A stretch of DNA of 64,000 nt, taken from Shinella pollutisoli (GTDB taxonomy: Bacteria > Pseudomonadota > Alphaproteobacteria > Rhizobiales > Rhizobiaceae). Shown here one piece after another: positions 28,271 through 36,605 of the stretch. The stretch is from contig NZ_JANFDG010000011.1 in NCBI RefSeq assembly GCF_024609765.1, positions 79,282 to 143,281 of the forward strand. The letters run 5' to 3'. The translations under genes and the position numbers were made by a program. The notes beneath the pieces were generated by a model. It did no database searches, had not been told where the DNA came from, and saw only the letters and a program-made list of their open reading frames with translations. Position 1 is the stretch's first letter, and every line of letters starts with the position of its first letter.

Positions 28271-29136
28271 CGGACGCGCGCAGGAGGAGGACGGGAGAAG
28301 CCCTCGGCTTCTGGCTGCTGCTTGCGCCCTCGCTGCTGCTCCTCGTCCTCGTCTTCGCGAGGACCGTCGCCGGCGTCGTGCGGATGAGCTTCAACGGCTG
28401 GACGCCGCCGAGCTTCTACGTCGAGGACGTCGTGCTCGACCACTATGTCCGGCTCGCGACGGACCCGCTGATCCGCGAGGCGGCCTTCAACACGGTGGTG
28501 CTGGCGTTCCAGGCGGCGCTCACCTCCGTCGTCCTCGCCTATGTGATGACGCTGATCGTCTGGCTGAGGCCGAAACGCTTCCGCCTCACGGTCATCGGCC
28601 TGATGCTCTGCCCGCTGCTCGCCTCGGAGATCTCGATCATCTTCGGCTGGTGGCTGGTGCTGCCGCGCAACGGGCTCCTCTCCTACATGCTCGTCGGCTC
28701 CGGGCTGGTCTCGGAGAAGATCAACCTGCTCTACACCGAGTTCGCCGCCTTCCTCGGCCTCGTCTATGCCATCCTGCCCTATTCCTTCTTCATCCTGCTC
28801 TCCGTCATGGACCGGCAGGACCGTCTGCTCATCGAGGCCTCCGCCGATCTCGGCGCCTCGCCGCTCTCGACCTTCCGCGAGGTCGTGCTGCCGCTCACCT
28901 GGCGCGGCGTGGTGCTCGCCTTCTCGCAGGCGCTGATCTGGGCCTTCGGCATCTACGCCACGCCCTCCGCGCTCGGCCCCGACACGCTGTGGACCATGGG
29001 CCAGCGCATCCAGGAAGAGATGATAGGGCGCGCCAACTGGCCGCTCGCCTCGGCGATCGCCGTGGCGATGATCGCGGCCATCGCGCTGCTGCTCGTGGTG
29101 ATGCGGACCGTGGAACCGAAGGAGCGGACGGCATGA
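28267..29136 (+). CDS. ABC transporter permease (PotB/PotH family)
   Basis: A 289-residue inner-membrane permease. ATG overlaps the ATPase stop (ATGA). Helices start at FWLLLAPSLLLLVLVFARTVAGVV. The EAA loop is LIEASADLGASPLSTFREVVLPLTWRGVVLA. Its own stop overlaps the start of the second permease, so the three genes are tightly coupled. Confidence 0.91.
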   Translation: MTDARRRRTGEALGFWLLLAPSLLLLVLVFARTVAGVVRMSFNGWTPPSFYVEDVVLDHYVRLATDPLIREAAFNTVVLAFQAALTSVVLAYVMTLIVWLRPKRFRLTVIGLMLCPLLASEISIIFGWWLVLPRNGLLSYMLVGSGLVSEKINLLYTEFAAFLGLVYAILPYSFFILLSVMDRQDRLLIEASADLGASPLSTFREVVLPLTWRGVVLAFSQALIWAFGIYATPSALGPDTLWTMGQRIQEEMIGRANWPLASAIAVAMIAAIALLLVVMRTVEPKERTA

Positions 29137-29960
29137 GGCGGAGCGGCGACATTACCGCCCGCCTGCTCTGGGCGGCGGGGCTGCTGGTCCTCGGGGTCGT
29201 GTCGGTCTATGTGGCCCTGCCGGTGGCGATCGCCTTCGTGATGAGCTTCAGCGGCGGGCAGATCCTGCGCTTCCCGATCCAGTCCTGGTCGCTGCGCTGG
29301 TACGCGGATTTCTTCGGCAGCCCGCAATATGTCGACGCGCTCGTCAACACGCTCGTCATCGCGCTCGGGGCGACCGTCCTCTCCGTCGCCGCGGGGACCG
29401 CCTCGGCCTGGGCGATCAGCCGGCGGAAAAACCTCGCCACCGGGGCGCTGACGCTCCTCCACATGCTGCCGCTCTTCGTGCCCGGCGTCGTGCTCGGGCT
29501 CGGCATCGCCATCACCTTCGGCAATGTCCGCCTGTTCGGGATGGATCTCTACGGCACGCGCTTCATCGTCATGCTGGCGCACAGCCTGTGGGGCATGCCG
29601 CTCGTCATGATGCTGATGGAGACGACCTTCCGCTCGCTCGACCGCCAGGTGCTCGAGGCCTCGCGCGACCTCGGCGCCGGCCCCTTCACCACCTTCCGCG
29701 AGATCGTGCTGCCGGAGGTGCGCACCGCGATCCTGTCGAGCGCGCTCTTCAGCTTCGTCGTCTCCGTCAACGAGTTCTACATGGCGCTGTTCCTGACGAC
29801 GCGGGACACGCAGACGCTGCCCGTGCTGATGTGGCTCAGCCTGCGCTCGGCCGGCAGCCCGCGGCTCGCCGTCGCGGCCGTCGTGCTGATGACCATCGTG
29901 CTCGTCTCGCTCGTCCTGCTGGCGAGCGGCCTGCGCCGGAAGGAGAGGGTCCGGGGATGA
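29133..29960 (+). CDS. ABC transporter permease (PotC/PotI family)
   Basis: A 275-residue inner-membrane permease beginning MRRSGDITARLLWAAGLLVLGVVSVYVALPVAIAFVMSFSGGQ. The EAA loop reads LEASRDLGAGPFTTFREIVLPEVRTAILS. It ends the operon that starts with the PYROXD2-like flavoprotein. An AraC-type regulator follows on the same strand after about 85 bases. Confidence 0.91.
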   Translation: MRRSGDITARLLWAAGLLVLGVVSVYVALPVAIAFVMSFSGGQILRFPIQSWSLRWYADFFGSPQYVDALVNTLVIALGATVLSVAAGTASAWAISRRKNLATGALTLLHMLPLFVPGVVLGLGIAITFGNVRLFGMDLYGTRFIVMLAHSLWGMPLVMMLMETTFRSLDRQVLEASRDLGAGPFTTFREIVLPEVRTAILSSALFSFVVSVNEFYMALFLTTRDTQTLPVLMWLSLRSAGSPRLAVAAVVLMTIVLVSLVLLASGLRRKERVRG

Positions 29961-30044
29961 CGGGACGGCTTGCCGATTGACAGGTCAGGATGGCCTACCT
30001 ATCGTGCTCGCGCTGGATAGGCTGGGCGTGTCCGCTCATCGCAA

Positions 30045-31112
30045 GTGCCCGGTTCGCATGCGTTATCCGTGGCGGCGGCCCATTCCCGTCCCGTCGAAAC
30101 CTTGACCGGGGTCCGGCGACCGGATCCCGATCGGCATGGAGTTGCAAGCGAGGTGGAACAGGCAGATCTTTCGACGGAAGCCAGCGCCGACGTGCACCAT
30201 CAGGCGACGCTGCTGCGGGCCTGGGACCAGAAGTACACGCAACTGCGGTCCGGCGGCTTCACGGGATCGGTCAGCACCCTGCGCAACGGCGGGGTGAAGC
30301 TGTTCCGCGAACAGATGAACCGCGCGGTCTTCCAGATGGGCGCGCTGCCCGCCACGAAGCTCGGCTTCGGCCTGCCGGTGCGCGCCGCCGGGCGCAGCTA
30401 CATCTGCGGCGAGGAGGGAAACGGGCACAGCCTGCTGGTGTTCTCCGGCCGCTCGGGCTTCGAGTTCCTCTCGCCCGACGATTTCGAGTTCTACGGCATC
30501 GAGATCGACACCTCGGCATCGGCGTCCGACGATCCGGTGTTCCTCGCCATGGTGCGGACGCTGGAGGACGTGATCACCTCGTCGAGCCGGGCGATCCGGC
30601 TGGACGCGGCGCGGCTCGGCAAGCTCGGCCGCCTGCTGGGCGCGACGCTCAGCGAGGAGGGGATCGGCGACCGGCTGCAGACCTGGCCGGATCACGCGGC
30701 GGCCTTCAACCGCGGCCTCGTCGGCTGGATCCTCGACATGCTGCAGGCGGCCCCGCCCGAATCCGACAACCCGCCGATGCGCCACTGGGACACGATCACG
30801 GCGGTCCGCCAGCTGGTCTCCCAGTCGTCCTCCTGCCCCTCCTCGGTGGCCGAGCTGACGGTCGAGCTCGGCGTGTCGCGCCGCACGCTGCAGAACGCCT
30901 GCCAGGAGATCGTCGGCCTGAGCCCCGTGCAATACCTGCGGGCGCTGCGCCTCAGCGAGGCGCGCCGCATGATGGAGCAGTCGCGCTCGGTGACCGAGGT
31001 CGCAACGCAGTTCGGCTTCTGGCACCTCAGCTACTTCGCCCGCGACTATCACGCCATGTTCGGCGAATTGCCCTCCAAGACGCTGGAGCGGGTCAGGACC
31101 TGCCAGGCCTGA
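30045..31112 (+). CDS. AraC-family transcriptional regulator, EutR-like
   Basis: A 355-residue regulator at most. The N-terminal sensing part begins near LLRAWDQKYTQLRSGGFTGSVSTL; the C-terminal AraC domain has SSVAELTVELGVSRRTLQNACQEIVGLSPVQYLRALRLSEARRMMEQSRSVTEVATQFGFWHLSYFARDYHAMFGELPS. The overall layout resembles EutR of ethanolamine use. The start is unsure: GTG at 30045 opens the frame, and GTG at 30069 or 30153 are alternatives. It ends four bases from the end of the convergent SDR gene, so it probably controls the diol dehydratase operon on the other strand. The effector is unknown. Confidence 0.85.
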   Translation: MPGSHALSVAAAHSRPVETLTGVRRPDPDRHGVASEVEQADLSTEASADVHHQATLLRAWDQKYTQLRSGGFTGSVSTLRNGGVKLFREQMNRAVFQMGALPATKLGFGLPVRAAGRSYICGEEGNGHSLLVFSGRSGFEFLSPDDFEFYGIEIDTSASASDDPVFLAMVRTLEDVITSSSRAIRLDAARLGKLGRLLGATLSEEGIGDRLQTWPDHAAAFNRGLVGWILDMLQAAPPESDNPPMRHWDTITAVRQLVSQSSSCPSSVAELTVELGVSRRTLQNACQEIVGLSPVQYLRALRLSEARRMMEQSRSVTEVATQFGFWHLSYFARDYHAMFGELPSKTLERVRTCQA

Positions 31113-31115
31113 GGT

Positions 31116-31874
31116 TCAGAGGCATTCGCCGCCGTCGATCACCAGCGCATGGCCGGTCATGAAGCGCGAGGCGTCGGAGGCGAGGTAGAGGATCGCCTCG
31201 GCGATCTCGTCGACCGAGGCGAAGCGGCCCATCGGGATCGCGCCGGCGATGTAGTCCTCCAGCCTGTCGCGCCCGCCCATCTGCCGCTCGAAGCCCGCGT
31301 TGAAGGGCGTGTCGACGAAGCCGGGGCAGAGCGCGTTCACCCGGATGTTGTCGCGGGCGTAGTCCTTGGCCATCTGCCGCACCATGGCGACGGCGGCATG
31401 CTTGGTCGTCGCATAGGCGATCATCTCCGCGTCGTACTGCACGCCGGAATTGGAGGCGGTGACGATGATCGAGCCGCCGCCCTGCGCGCGCATCTGCCCG
31501 ACCACGGCGCGCGCCGCGACGAAATGCGAGCGCACGTTCAGCACCCAGGAGGCGTCCATCTCATCGGGCGTCACCTGCTCCAGCCTCCCCTCGATCTGGA
31601 TGCCGGCATGGGAATGCAGGACGTCGAGCCGGCCGTGCCGGGAGATCGTGCCCGCGAGCGCCGCCTCGACGGCGGGGGTGTCGGTCATGTCGAGCGCCAG
31701 CGCCTCGGCGCGGCCGCCCGCCGCGGCGATCTCGGCGGCCACCCTTTCGGCCGCCGCACCGTCGCGGTCGCTCACCGTCACCTGCGCGCCCTCCACCGCC
31801 ATGGCGATCGCGCCGGCCCGGCCGATGCCGGAGCCCCCGCCGGTGACGAAGGCGATCCTGTCCCGAAGCCGCAT
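31116..31874 (-). CDS. short-chain dehydrogenase/reductase (SDR family)
   Basis: A 252-residue classical SDR, last gene of the diol dehydratase operon. NAD(P)-binding TGGGSGIGRAGA is near residues 11-22, the catalytic Ser region ASNSGVQ and YATTK give the Tyr-x3-Lys pair. The usual NNAG is changed to HSHAG, an uncommon variant. C-terminal GGECL is normal. It likely oxidises or reduces an alcohol, ketone or sugar-like intermediate; substrate not known. Confidence 0.9.
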   Translation of the reverse strand: MRLRDRIAFVTGGGSGIGRAGAIAMAVEGAQVTVSDRDGAAAERVAAEIAAAGGRAEALALDMTDTPAVEAALAGTISRHGRLDVLHSHAGIQIEGRLEQVTPDEMDASWVLNVRSHFVAARAVVGQMRAQGGGSIIVTASNSGVQYDAEMIAYATTKHAAVAMVRQMAKDYARDNIRVNALCPGFVDTPFNAGFERQMGGRDRLEDYIAGAIPMGRFASVDEIAEAILYLASDASRFMTGHALVIDGGECL

Positions 31875-31887
31875 ATACCGTTCCTCC

Positions 31888-32307
31888 TCAGTCCGACACG
31901 AGGCCGCGCCGGTGATAGAATTCCGCCGCCGTCTCGATGAAACGCGCGATCTCCTCGGCGCCGTAGTCGCGCCGGAACAGCTCTGCCCGCTCCATGAGCG
32001 CCCGGCGGTCGCGCACGCGGCCCGGCCGCAGCATGTCGTAGGTCTCCATGATCAGGTCCTGCGGCACGGCGACGAGCTCGGCCCCGCGCTCGAAATTCTC
32101 CGCCAGCGTCGGGCGCCCGGCGGCCCGCGCGATCGCCGCCTGCGCCGCCAGCGCCTCGGCGGTGATGCGCAGGTCCTCGACCGTGACGTCGCCGGCGAGC
32201 ACCGCCTCCATCGTCAGGTCGTCCAGCGCCTTGCCGCGGCCGCCGCGGATGCGGTCCGGCGCGGTCTCGGCGAGCGGATAGTCGGCAAGGGTGGGCTTTT
32301 CCGCCAT
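31888..32307 (-). CDS. diol/glycerol dehydratase small subunit
   Basis: A 139-residue protein of the PduE/DhaB3 type. The start at MAEKPTLADYPLAETAPDRIRGGRGKALDDLTMEAVLAGDVTVEDLRIT is the standard N-terminus, and EALAAQAAIARAAGRPTLAENFERGAELV.VP and ETYDMLRPGR are family marks. It begins one or two bases after the stop of the large subunit. With the fused large-medium protein it should form a complete B12-dependent dehydratase that turns glycerol to 3-hydroxypropanal or propane-1,2-diol to propanal. Confidence 0.92.
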   Translation of the reverse strand: MAEKPTLADYPLAETAPDRIRGGRGKALDDLTMEAVLAGDVTVEDLRITAEALAAQAAIARAAGRPTLAENFERGAELVAVPQDLIMETYDMLRPGRVRDRRALMERAELFRRDYGAEEIARFIETAAEFYHRRGLVSD

Positions 32308-32308
32308 C

Positions 32309-34591
32309 TCAGGCCTTCTCCTTCTGCCCGAGGAACAGGATCTCGATCTCCTCGGGCGCACGATCGGGGACCGTGAGGCCCGTCTCGATGGCGTGGATCA
32401 GCGCCACCTGCGCGTGGTAGCGCGCGCCGAGCGCCTGGCCCTCGGTCGGCACCACCACCGGCTCGGGCGGCACGCCGCGCGCGAAGGAGGCGGCGTTGCG
32501 GCCGAGCTGCTCGTAATGGGCGAGCGTCGTGATCGGCGCGTTGGAGAAGAGCTCGAGATTGTTGTGGGGCATGCGGCCGCGGGCGTGGATCACCGCCGTG
32601 CCCTTGGCCTGGATGCCGATGCCGTAGCCGGAGCCCGCCATCTGCGCGGCCGTCAGCCCGAGGAAGGACGTATCGGCCGTGTGGTGCATCCTGAGGATGC
32701 GCGGACGCGCGCCGCCGTCCTCGACGCCCCTGATGAGCGCGCGCAGCACGTCGGAGAGGTTGAGGCCGCCCGTCGTCTGGAAGAGCTGCAGGCCGAAGGC
32801 CGGGCTGATGCCGATCACCACGTCGAGCGGGTCGGTCCCCTCCCCGGCGTCGCCCTTCGCCTCGTAGGTGATGCGCCGCGCCTCGGCCCGGCGGTGCATG
32901 GCCTGGGCCGCGAGCACCTCGCTCTGGCCGATCGTGTCGCGGATATCGCAGATCTCCTCGCGCCGCTCGTCCGAAAGCCGGTAGCCGCTGCCCGGGCCGG
33001 CATAGTCGTTCGGATCGTTGACGGCGCTGAGGATGCGGCCGCGGCGGACGATGGCCGAGGTCTGGAGATAGTCGCCCGAGACGCGCAGCTTGACGAGGCG
33101 CAGGAGGTTCTCCGCCTCCGGCGAAAAGCCCCGCCTGTGCAGCGCCCGGATGACGTCCAGCACGTCGATGCCGCGCGTCTGGATCGCCTCGCTGATCCTC
33201 GCCGTCTCGCCGGGCGAGAAGGTCGTGGTCTCGCGCGAGCCCGAGGCGACGACGACGCTCGCCTTCATCTGAGGCGTCGGCCGGGCGAGGTCGAGTTCCT
33301 CCAGCACGGCGGAGATCGCCTCGACGGCACGGATGCGCAGATCGAGCGCCTTCGTCTCCGGCAGCGGCGTCAGCCCGCCGTCGGCCTCGAAATCGCGCTG
33401 CAAGACGAGGAAGTCCTCCATCTCCTCGCCGTTGAAGAGCGAGGGGTTGAAGGAGTTGTCGTATTTCAGGATCGAGCCGAAGCCGGAGCAGATGAGGTCG
33501 GAGCCGGCGATCAGATAGGGCAGGATCTTGGCGCCGACGCGGATCTCGGATTCGGTCGGGCGCGCGTCGTTGCCGCTCGCGCATTCGAGGTCGAGCCAGA
33601 CGGCGAGCAGGTTCTCGGCCATGATCTCGCGCATACCGCCGGAAATGCTGGCGGTGACGGGCGCGCCGTCGATGCCGCCGTTCTGCGTGCCCTGCACGCC
33701 CATGCCGCGCTGCAGGCAGAGGCAGCGCGCCTCGAGATAGAGCAGCGACTTCGCCTCGTGATAGCCCATCAGCAGCTCCGCCCCGCCGCCCGAGGTGCAG
33801 CGCGCCTTGATGCCGCGCGAGGCATAGGCCGCGACCAGGAAGGCTTTGGACCAGGGCGTGTCGTCGCCGTCGACGAAGGTGCGCTCCGTGCCGTAGACGG
33901 AGACGGTCTCGGCATAGGAGGTGAAGCCGGCCATGCCGATCTTCAGCTCCTCCGCCTCCTCCGACGAGCACTGGAACAGCGTGCCCCAGTCGCCCACCGC
34001 CGAGCCGACGAGGCAGGCGACGGCATTGGACCAGGCGTTGCGCGCGACCCGCATCGTCGTCTCCAGCTCGTCGAAGCCGAAGCCGACAGCCACGGCGGCA
34101 TCCGCCGCAAGCTGCAACGGATCGTCCTTGGCATTGGTGACGTGCGCCTGGTTGCCCGGCGTCTTGCGCGGCCGCATCTTGGCATAGGCGAAGGCGATCT
34201 CCAGCGCGTTCAGCCGCGAGACCACGTCGGCGAGCTTGGCCGGCGTCATGCCGTGGGCGAGCCGCACCAGCGTCTCGCGCGGCACATGCATGTCGACGAG
34301 CATGCGCGCCACCTCGCCCGAATCCATCGCCATCGCCTCCGCGGCGACATCGGGGTCGAGATGGTATTCGGCGATGAAGGCGTCGATCAGGTCGAAGTCA
34401 TGCGCCGGCACGCCGTCCATGCTGACGACGCGGCCGGCCTCCGTCGCCAGCCCCGGCCGCGGATCGGCGGGGCTCGAGAAGGCAGCGAAACCGTTGGCGG
34501 GGTCCTCGCGCGCGAAGCGGTCGAGCCGGAGCGGGCGGTCGTCCCAGTCCGAGTAGCGGCGCCAGCGATTGGCCTGCGGGATCTGTTCCAT
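32309..34591 (-). CDS. B12-dependent diol/glycerol dehydratase, fused large and medium subunits
   Basis: A 760-residue protein. Residues about 1-560 match the large subunit (PduC/DhaB1, usually about 554): RFAREDPANGFAAF, GNQAHVTN, RGIKARCTSGGGAELLMG, QRGMGVQGTQNGGIDGAP and SDLICSGFG. Residues about 587-760 match the medium subunit (PduD/DhaB2): PLDVVIGISPAFG, GSGYGIGIQAKGTAVIHARG, NNLELFSNAP and RYHAQVALIHAIET. In enteric bacteria these are separate genes. The fusion is read in one frame without a break. No reactivase (PduGH/DdrAB) gene is in the window. Confidence 0.94.
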   Translation of the reverse strand: MEQIPQANRWRRYSDWDDRPLRLDRFAREDPANGFAAFSSPADPRPGLATEAGRVVSMDGVPAHDFDLIDAFIAEYHLDPDVAAEAMAMDSGEVARMLVDMHVPRETLVRLAHGMTPAKLADVVSRLNALEIAFAYAKMRPRKTPGNQAHVTNAKDDPLQLAADAAVAVGFGFDELETTMRVARNAWSNAVACLVGSAVGDWGTLFQCSSEEAEELKIGMAGFTSYAETVSVYGTERTFVDGDDTPWSKAFLVAAYASRGIKARCTSGGGAELLMGYHEAKSLLYLEARCLCLQRGMGVQGTQNGGIDGAPVTASISGGMREIMAENLLAVWLDLECASGNDARPTESEIRVGAKILPYLIAGSDLICSGFGSILKYDNSFNPSLFNGEEMEDFLVLQRDFEADGGLTPLPETKALDLRIRAVEAISAVLEELDLARPTPQMKASVVVASGSRETTTFSPGETARISEAIQTRGIDVLDVIRALHRRGFSPEAENLLRLVKLRVSGDYLQTSAIVRRGRILSAVNDPNDYAGPGSGYRLSDERREEICDIRDTIGQSEVLAAQAMHRRAEARRITYEAKGDAGEGTDPLDVVIGISPAFGLQLFQTTGGLNLSDVLRALIRGVEDGGARPRILRMHHTADTSFLGLTAAQMAGSGYGIGIQAKGTAVIHARGRMPHNNLELFSNAPITTLAHYEQLGRNAASFARGVPPEPVVVPTEGQALGARYHAQVALIHAIETGLTVPDRAPEEIEILFLGQKEKA

Positions 34592-34614
34592 GGCGCATCC
34601 TCCCTGGGCCGCCG

Positions 34615-35388
34615 TCAGGCCATCGCGTCGAGCGATTCCGGCACGACTTGGCCGCCGTCGACGACGATCTGCTGGGCGGTGATGTAGCCCGCCTCGTCGG
34701 AGGCGAGGAACAGCACCGCGTTGGCGATGTCGTCAACCGTGCCGAGCCGGCCGAGCGGCACCGAGGCCTCCATCGCCGCGAGGTATTCCGGGCCGTTGCC
34801 CTCGAAGCCCTCGGTGATGATGTTGCCGGGCAGGACGGCGTTGATCGTCACCTGGTCCTTGGCGAGCTCCATCGCCGCCGAGCGCATGAAGCCGAGCTGG
34901 GCGGCCTTCGAGGCGCCGTAATGGGTCCAGCCGCGATAGCCGGTGATCGGCCCGGTGATCGAGGAGGTGAGGATCACCCGCCCGCCGCCGGCGCGGCGGA
35001 AATGCGGCTGCGCGGCCTTCACCGCCAGGAAGGAGGAGCGCAGGTTCACCGCCATCACGTTGTCCCATTCGGCGGGGTCCATCGCCTCCATGGTCGTCTG
35101 CGGGTAGATGCCGGCATTGGCGCAGAGGATCGAGAGGCCGCCCTGCGCCTCCGCCGCCTCGTCCACCATGGCGCGGACCTGGTCCCAGTCGGCGACGTCG
35201 CAGGTCGCCGTGCGCACCGTGCCGCCGGCCGCGGCGATCTCCGCGCGCGCCTCCTCAAGTGCGGCGCCGCCGCGCGCGACCAGCGTGACCTTTGCCCCTT
35301 GTGCGGCGAGCGTGCGGGCGATGCCGCGTCCGATCCCCTTCGACGCGCCGGTGACGATGGCGCTGCGGCCGGTGAGCCTGGTGAGCAT
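34615..35388 (-). CDS. short-chain dehydrogenase/reductase (SDR family)
   Basis: A 257-residue classical SDR. Cofactor motif TGASKGIGRGIA, CANAG, catalytic Ser in TSSITGP and the pair YGASK. It has a typical C-terminal VDGGQVVPES. It lies between the iron alcohol dehydrogenase and the dehydratase gene in the same operon; the role in the pathway (perhaps oxidation of a secondary alcohol) is inference. Confidence 0.9.
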   Translation of the reverse strand: MLTRLTGRSAIVTGASKGIGRGIARTLAAQGAKVTLVARGGAALEEARAEIAAAGGTVRTATCDVADWDQVRAMVDEAAEAQGGLSILCANAGIYPQTTMEAMDPAEWDNVMAVNLRSSFLAVKAAQPHFRRAGGGRVILTSSITGPITGYRGWTHYGASKAAQLGFMRSAAMELAKDQVTINAVLPGNIITEGFEGNGPEYLAAMEASVPLGRLGTVDDIANAVLFLASDEAGYITAQQIVVDGGQVVPESLDAMA

Positions 35389-35416
35389 GGCAGTCCCTCC
35401 CTTGTTTCGAAACGGA

Positions 35417-36589
35417 TCAGGAAATCACGAGATCCCCTTCGACGGCGGCGATGAAGAGACGGCGGAAATCCTCCGCCGTCATCTTGCGCGGATTGGCCCC
35501 GGTCGAGGGGTCGGCGAGCGCCTTGACGGCGATCTCGTCGGCATCGGCGGTGGTGACGCCGAGATCCGCCAGCGTATGCGGGATGCCGAGTTCCCTGCGG
35601 AAAGCAAGAAGCCAGTCGAGGAAGCCGTCGAAGCCGCCGTCGATCTCCAGCATGTGGGCGACGATGCCGACCTTCCTCTCGATTACCGGCCGGTTGAAGG
35701 CGACGACATAGGGCAGGATCACGCCGTTGGCGAGGCCGTGCTGGATGTCGTAGAGCGCGCCGAGCGGATGGGCGAGCGAATGCACCGCACCCAGCCCCTT
35801 CTGGAAGGCGACGCCGCCCATCATCGCCGCGGCGAACATGTAGGTGCGCGCCTCGACGTTGCGGCCGTCCCTGACCGCGCGCGGCAGCCAGTCGCGGATG
35901 AGCCGCATGCTTTCGAGCGCGATGCCGTCGGCCATCGGGTGGAAGCTTTCCACGCAATAGGTCTCGAAGCTGTGGGTGAAGGCGTCCATGCCGGTCGCGG
36001 CCGTCAGGGCCGGCGGCAGGCCGGTCGCAAGCTCCGGGTCGCCGATGACGAGCGCCGGCAGCATCTTCGGATGGAAGATGATCTTCTTGGTGTGGTCGGT
36101 GGTGTTGGTGAGCACCGCCGCGCGCCCCACCTCCGAGCCGGTGCCGGCCGTGGTCGGCACGGCGAGGATCGGGTGGATCGCATCCGCGTTGGCACGCGTC
36201 CACCAGTCGCCGATGTCCTCCAGGTCCCAGACCGGGACGGTCTGGCCCTCCATCAGCGCCACGAGCTTGCCGACGTCCATGGCCGAGCCGCCGCCGATGA
36301 CGATCACGCCGTCATGGTTGCCGGCGCGGAAGGCCGCAATGCCGGCGGTAAGGTTGGTGTCGGTCGGGTTGCCCTGCACCTCGGAGAACAGCGCGGCCTG
36401 AAGGCCGGCGGCGCGCAGCCGTTCCACCGCCGCGGCGATCATCGGCAGGCCGGCGAGCCCCTTGTCGGTGACGACGAGCGGGCGCTTGAGGCCGATGGCG
36501 GCGGCGTGCCTGGGCAGGTCGGCCGCCTTGCCGGCGCCGACATGGATCGTCGTCGGGTAGGTCCAGCGGGCGGAGAGGTCGTAGGTCAT
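35417..36589 (-). CDS. iron-containing alcohol dehydrogenase
   Basis: A 390-residue group III alcohol dehydrogenase. Marks: GGGSAMDVGKLVAL for cofactor, PTTAGTGSEVGRAAVLT, and metal ligands in the segments DAFTHSFETY and HSLAHPLGALYDIQHGLANGVILP. Near-relatives reduce 3-hydroxypropanal or lactaldehyde, which would suit a diol dehydratase pathway, but the enzyme could equally oxidise an alcohol. Part of the minus-strand operon. Confidence 0.92.
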   Translation of the reverse strand: MTYDLSARWTYPTTIHVGAGKAADLPRHAAAIGLKRPLVVTDKGLAGLPMIAAAVERLRAAGLQAALFSEVQGNPTDTNLTAGIAAFRAGNHDGVIVIGGGSAMDVGKLVALMEGQTVPVWDLEDIGDWWTRANADAIHPILAVPTTAGTGSEVGRAAVLTNTTDHTKKIIFHPKMLPALVIGDPELATGLPPALTAATGMDAFTHSFETYCVESFHPMADGIALESMRLIRDWLPRAVRDGRNVEARTYMFAAAMMGGVAFQKGLGAVHSLAHPLGALYDIQHGLANGVILPYVVAFNRPVIERKVGIVAHMLEIDGGFDGFLDWLLAFRRELGIPHTLADLGVTTADADEIAVKALADPSTGANPRKMTAEDFRRLFIAAVEGDLVIS

Positions 36590-36605
36590 GGCGTGTTTCC
36601 GGCGT

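Noticed and set aside
30045..30200. Diol-dehydratase microcompartment or eut genes near the AraC regulator
   Set aside because: No shell protein (BMC domain), eutBC or pdu shell genes occur in the window; only the regulator resembles EutR.
34615..35388. Assignment of the operon SDR as 3-oxoacyl-ACP reductase (FabG)
   Set aside because: It has the general SDR motifs, but no fatty-acid synthesis genes are near and its context is a dehydratase operon, so only the family is claimed.
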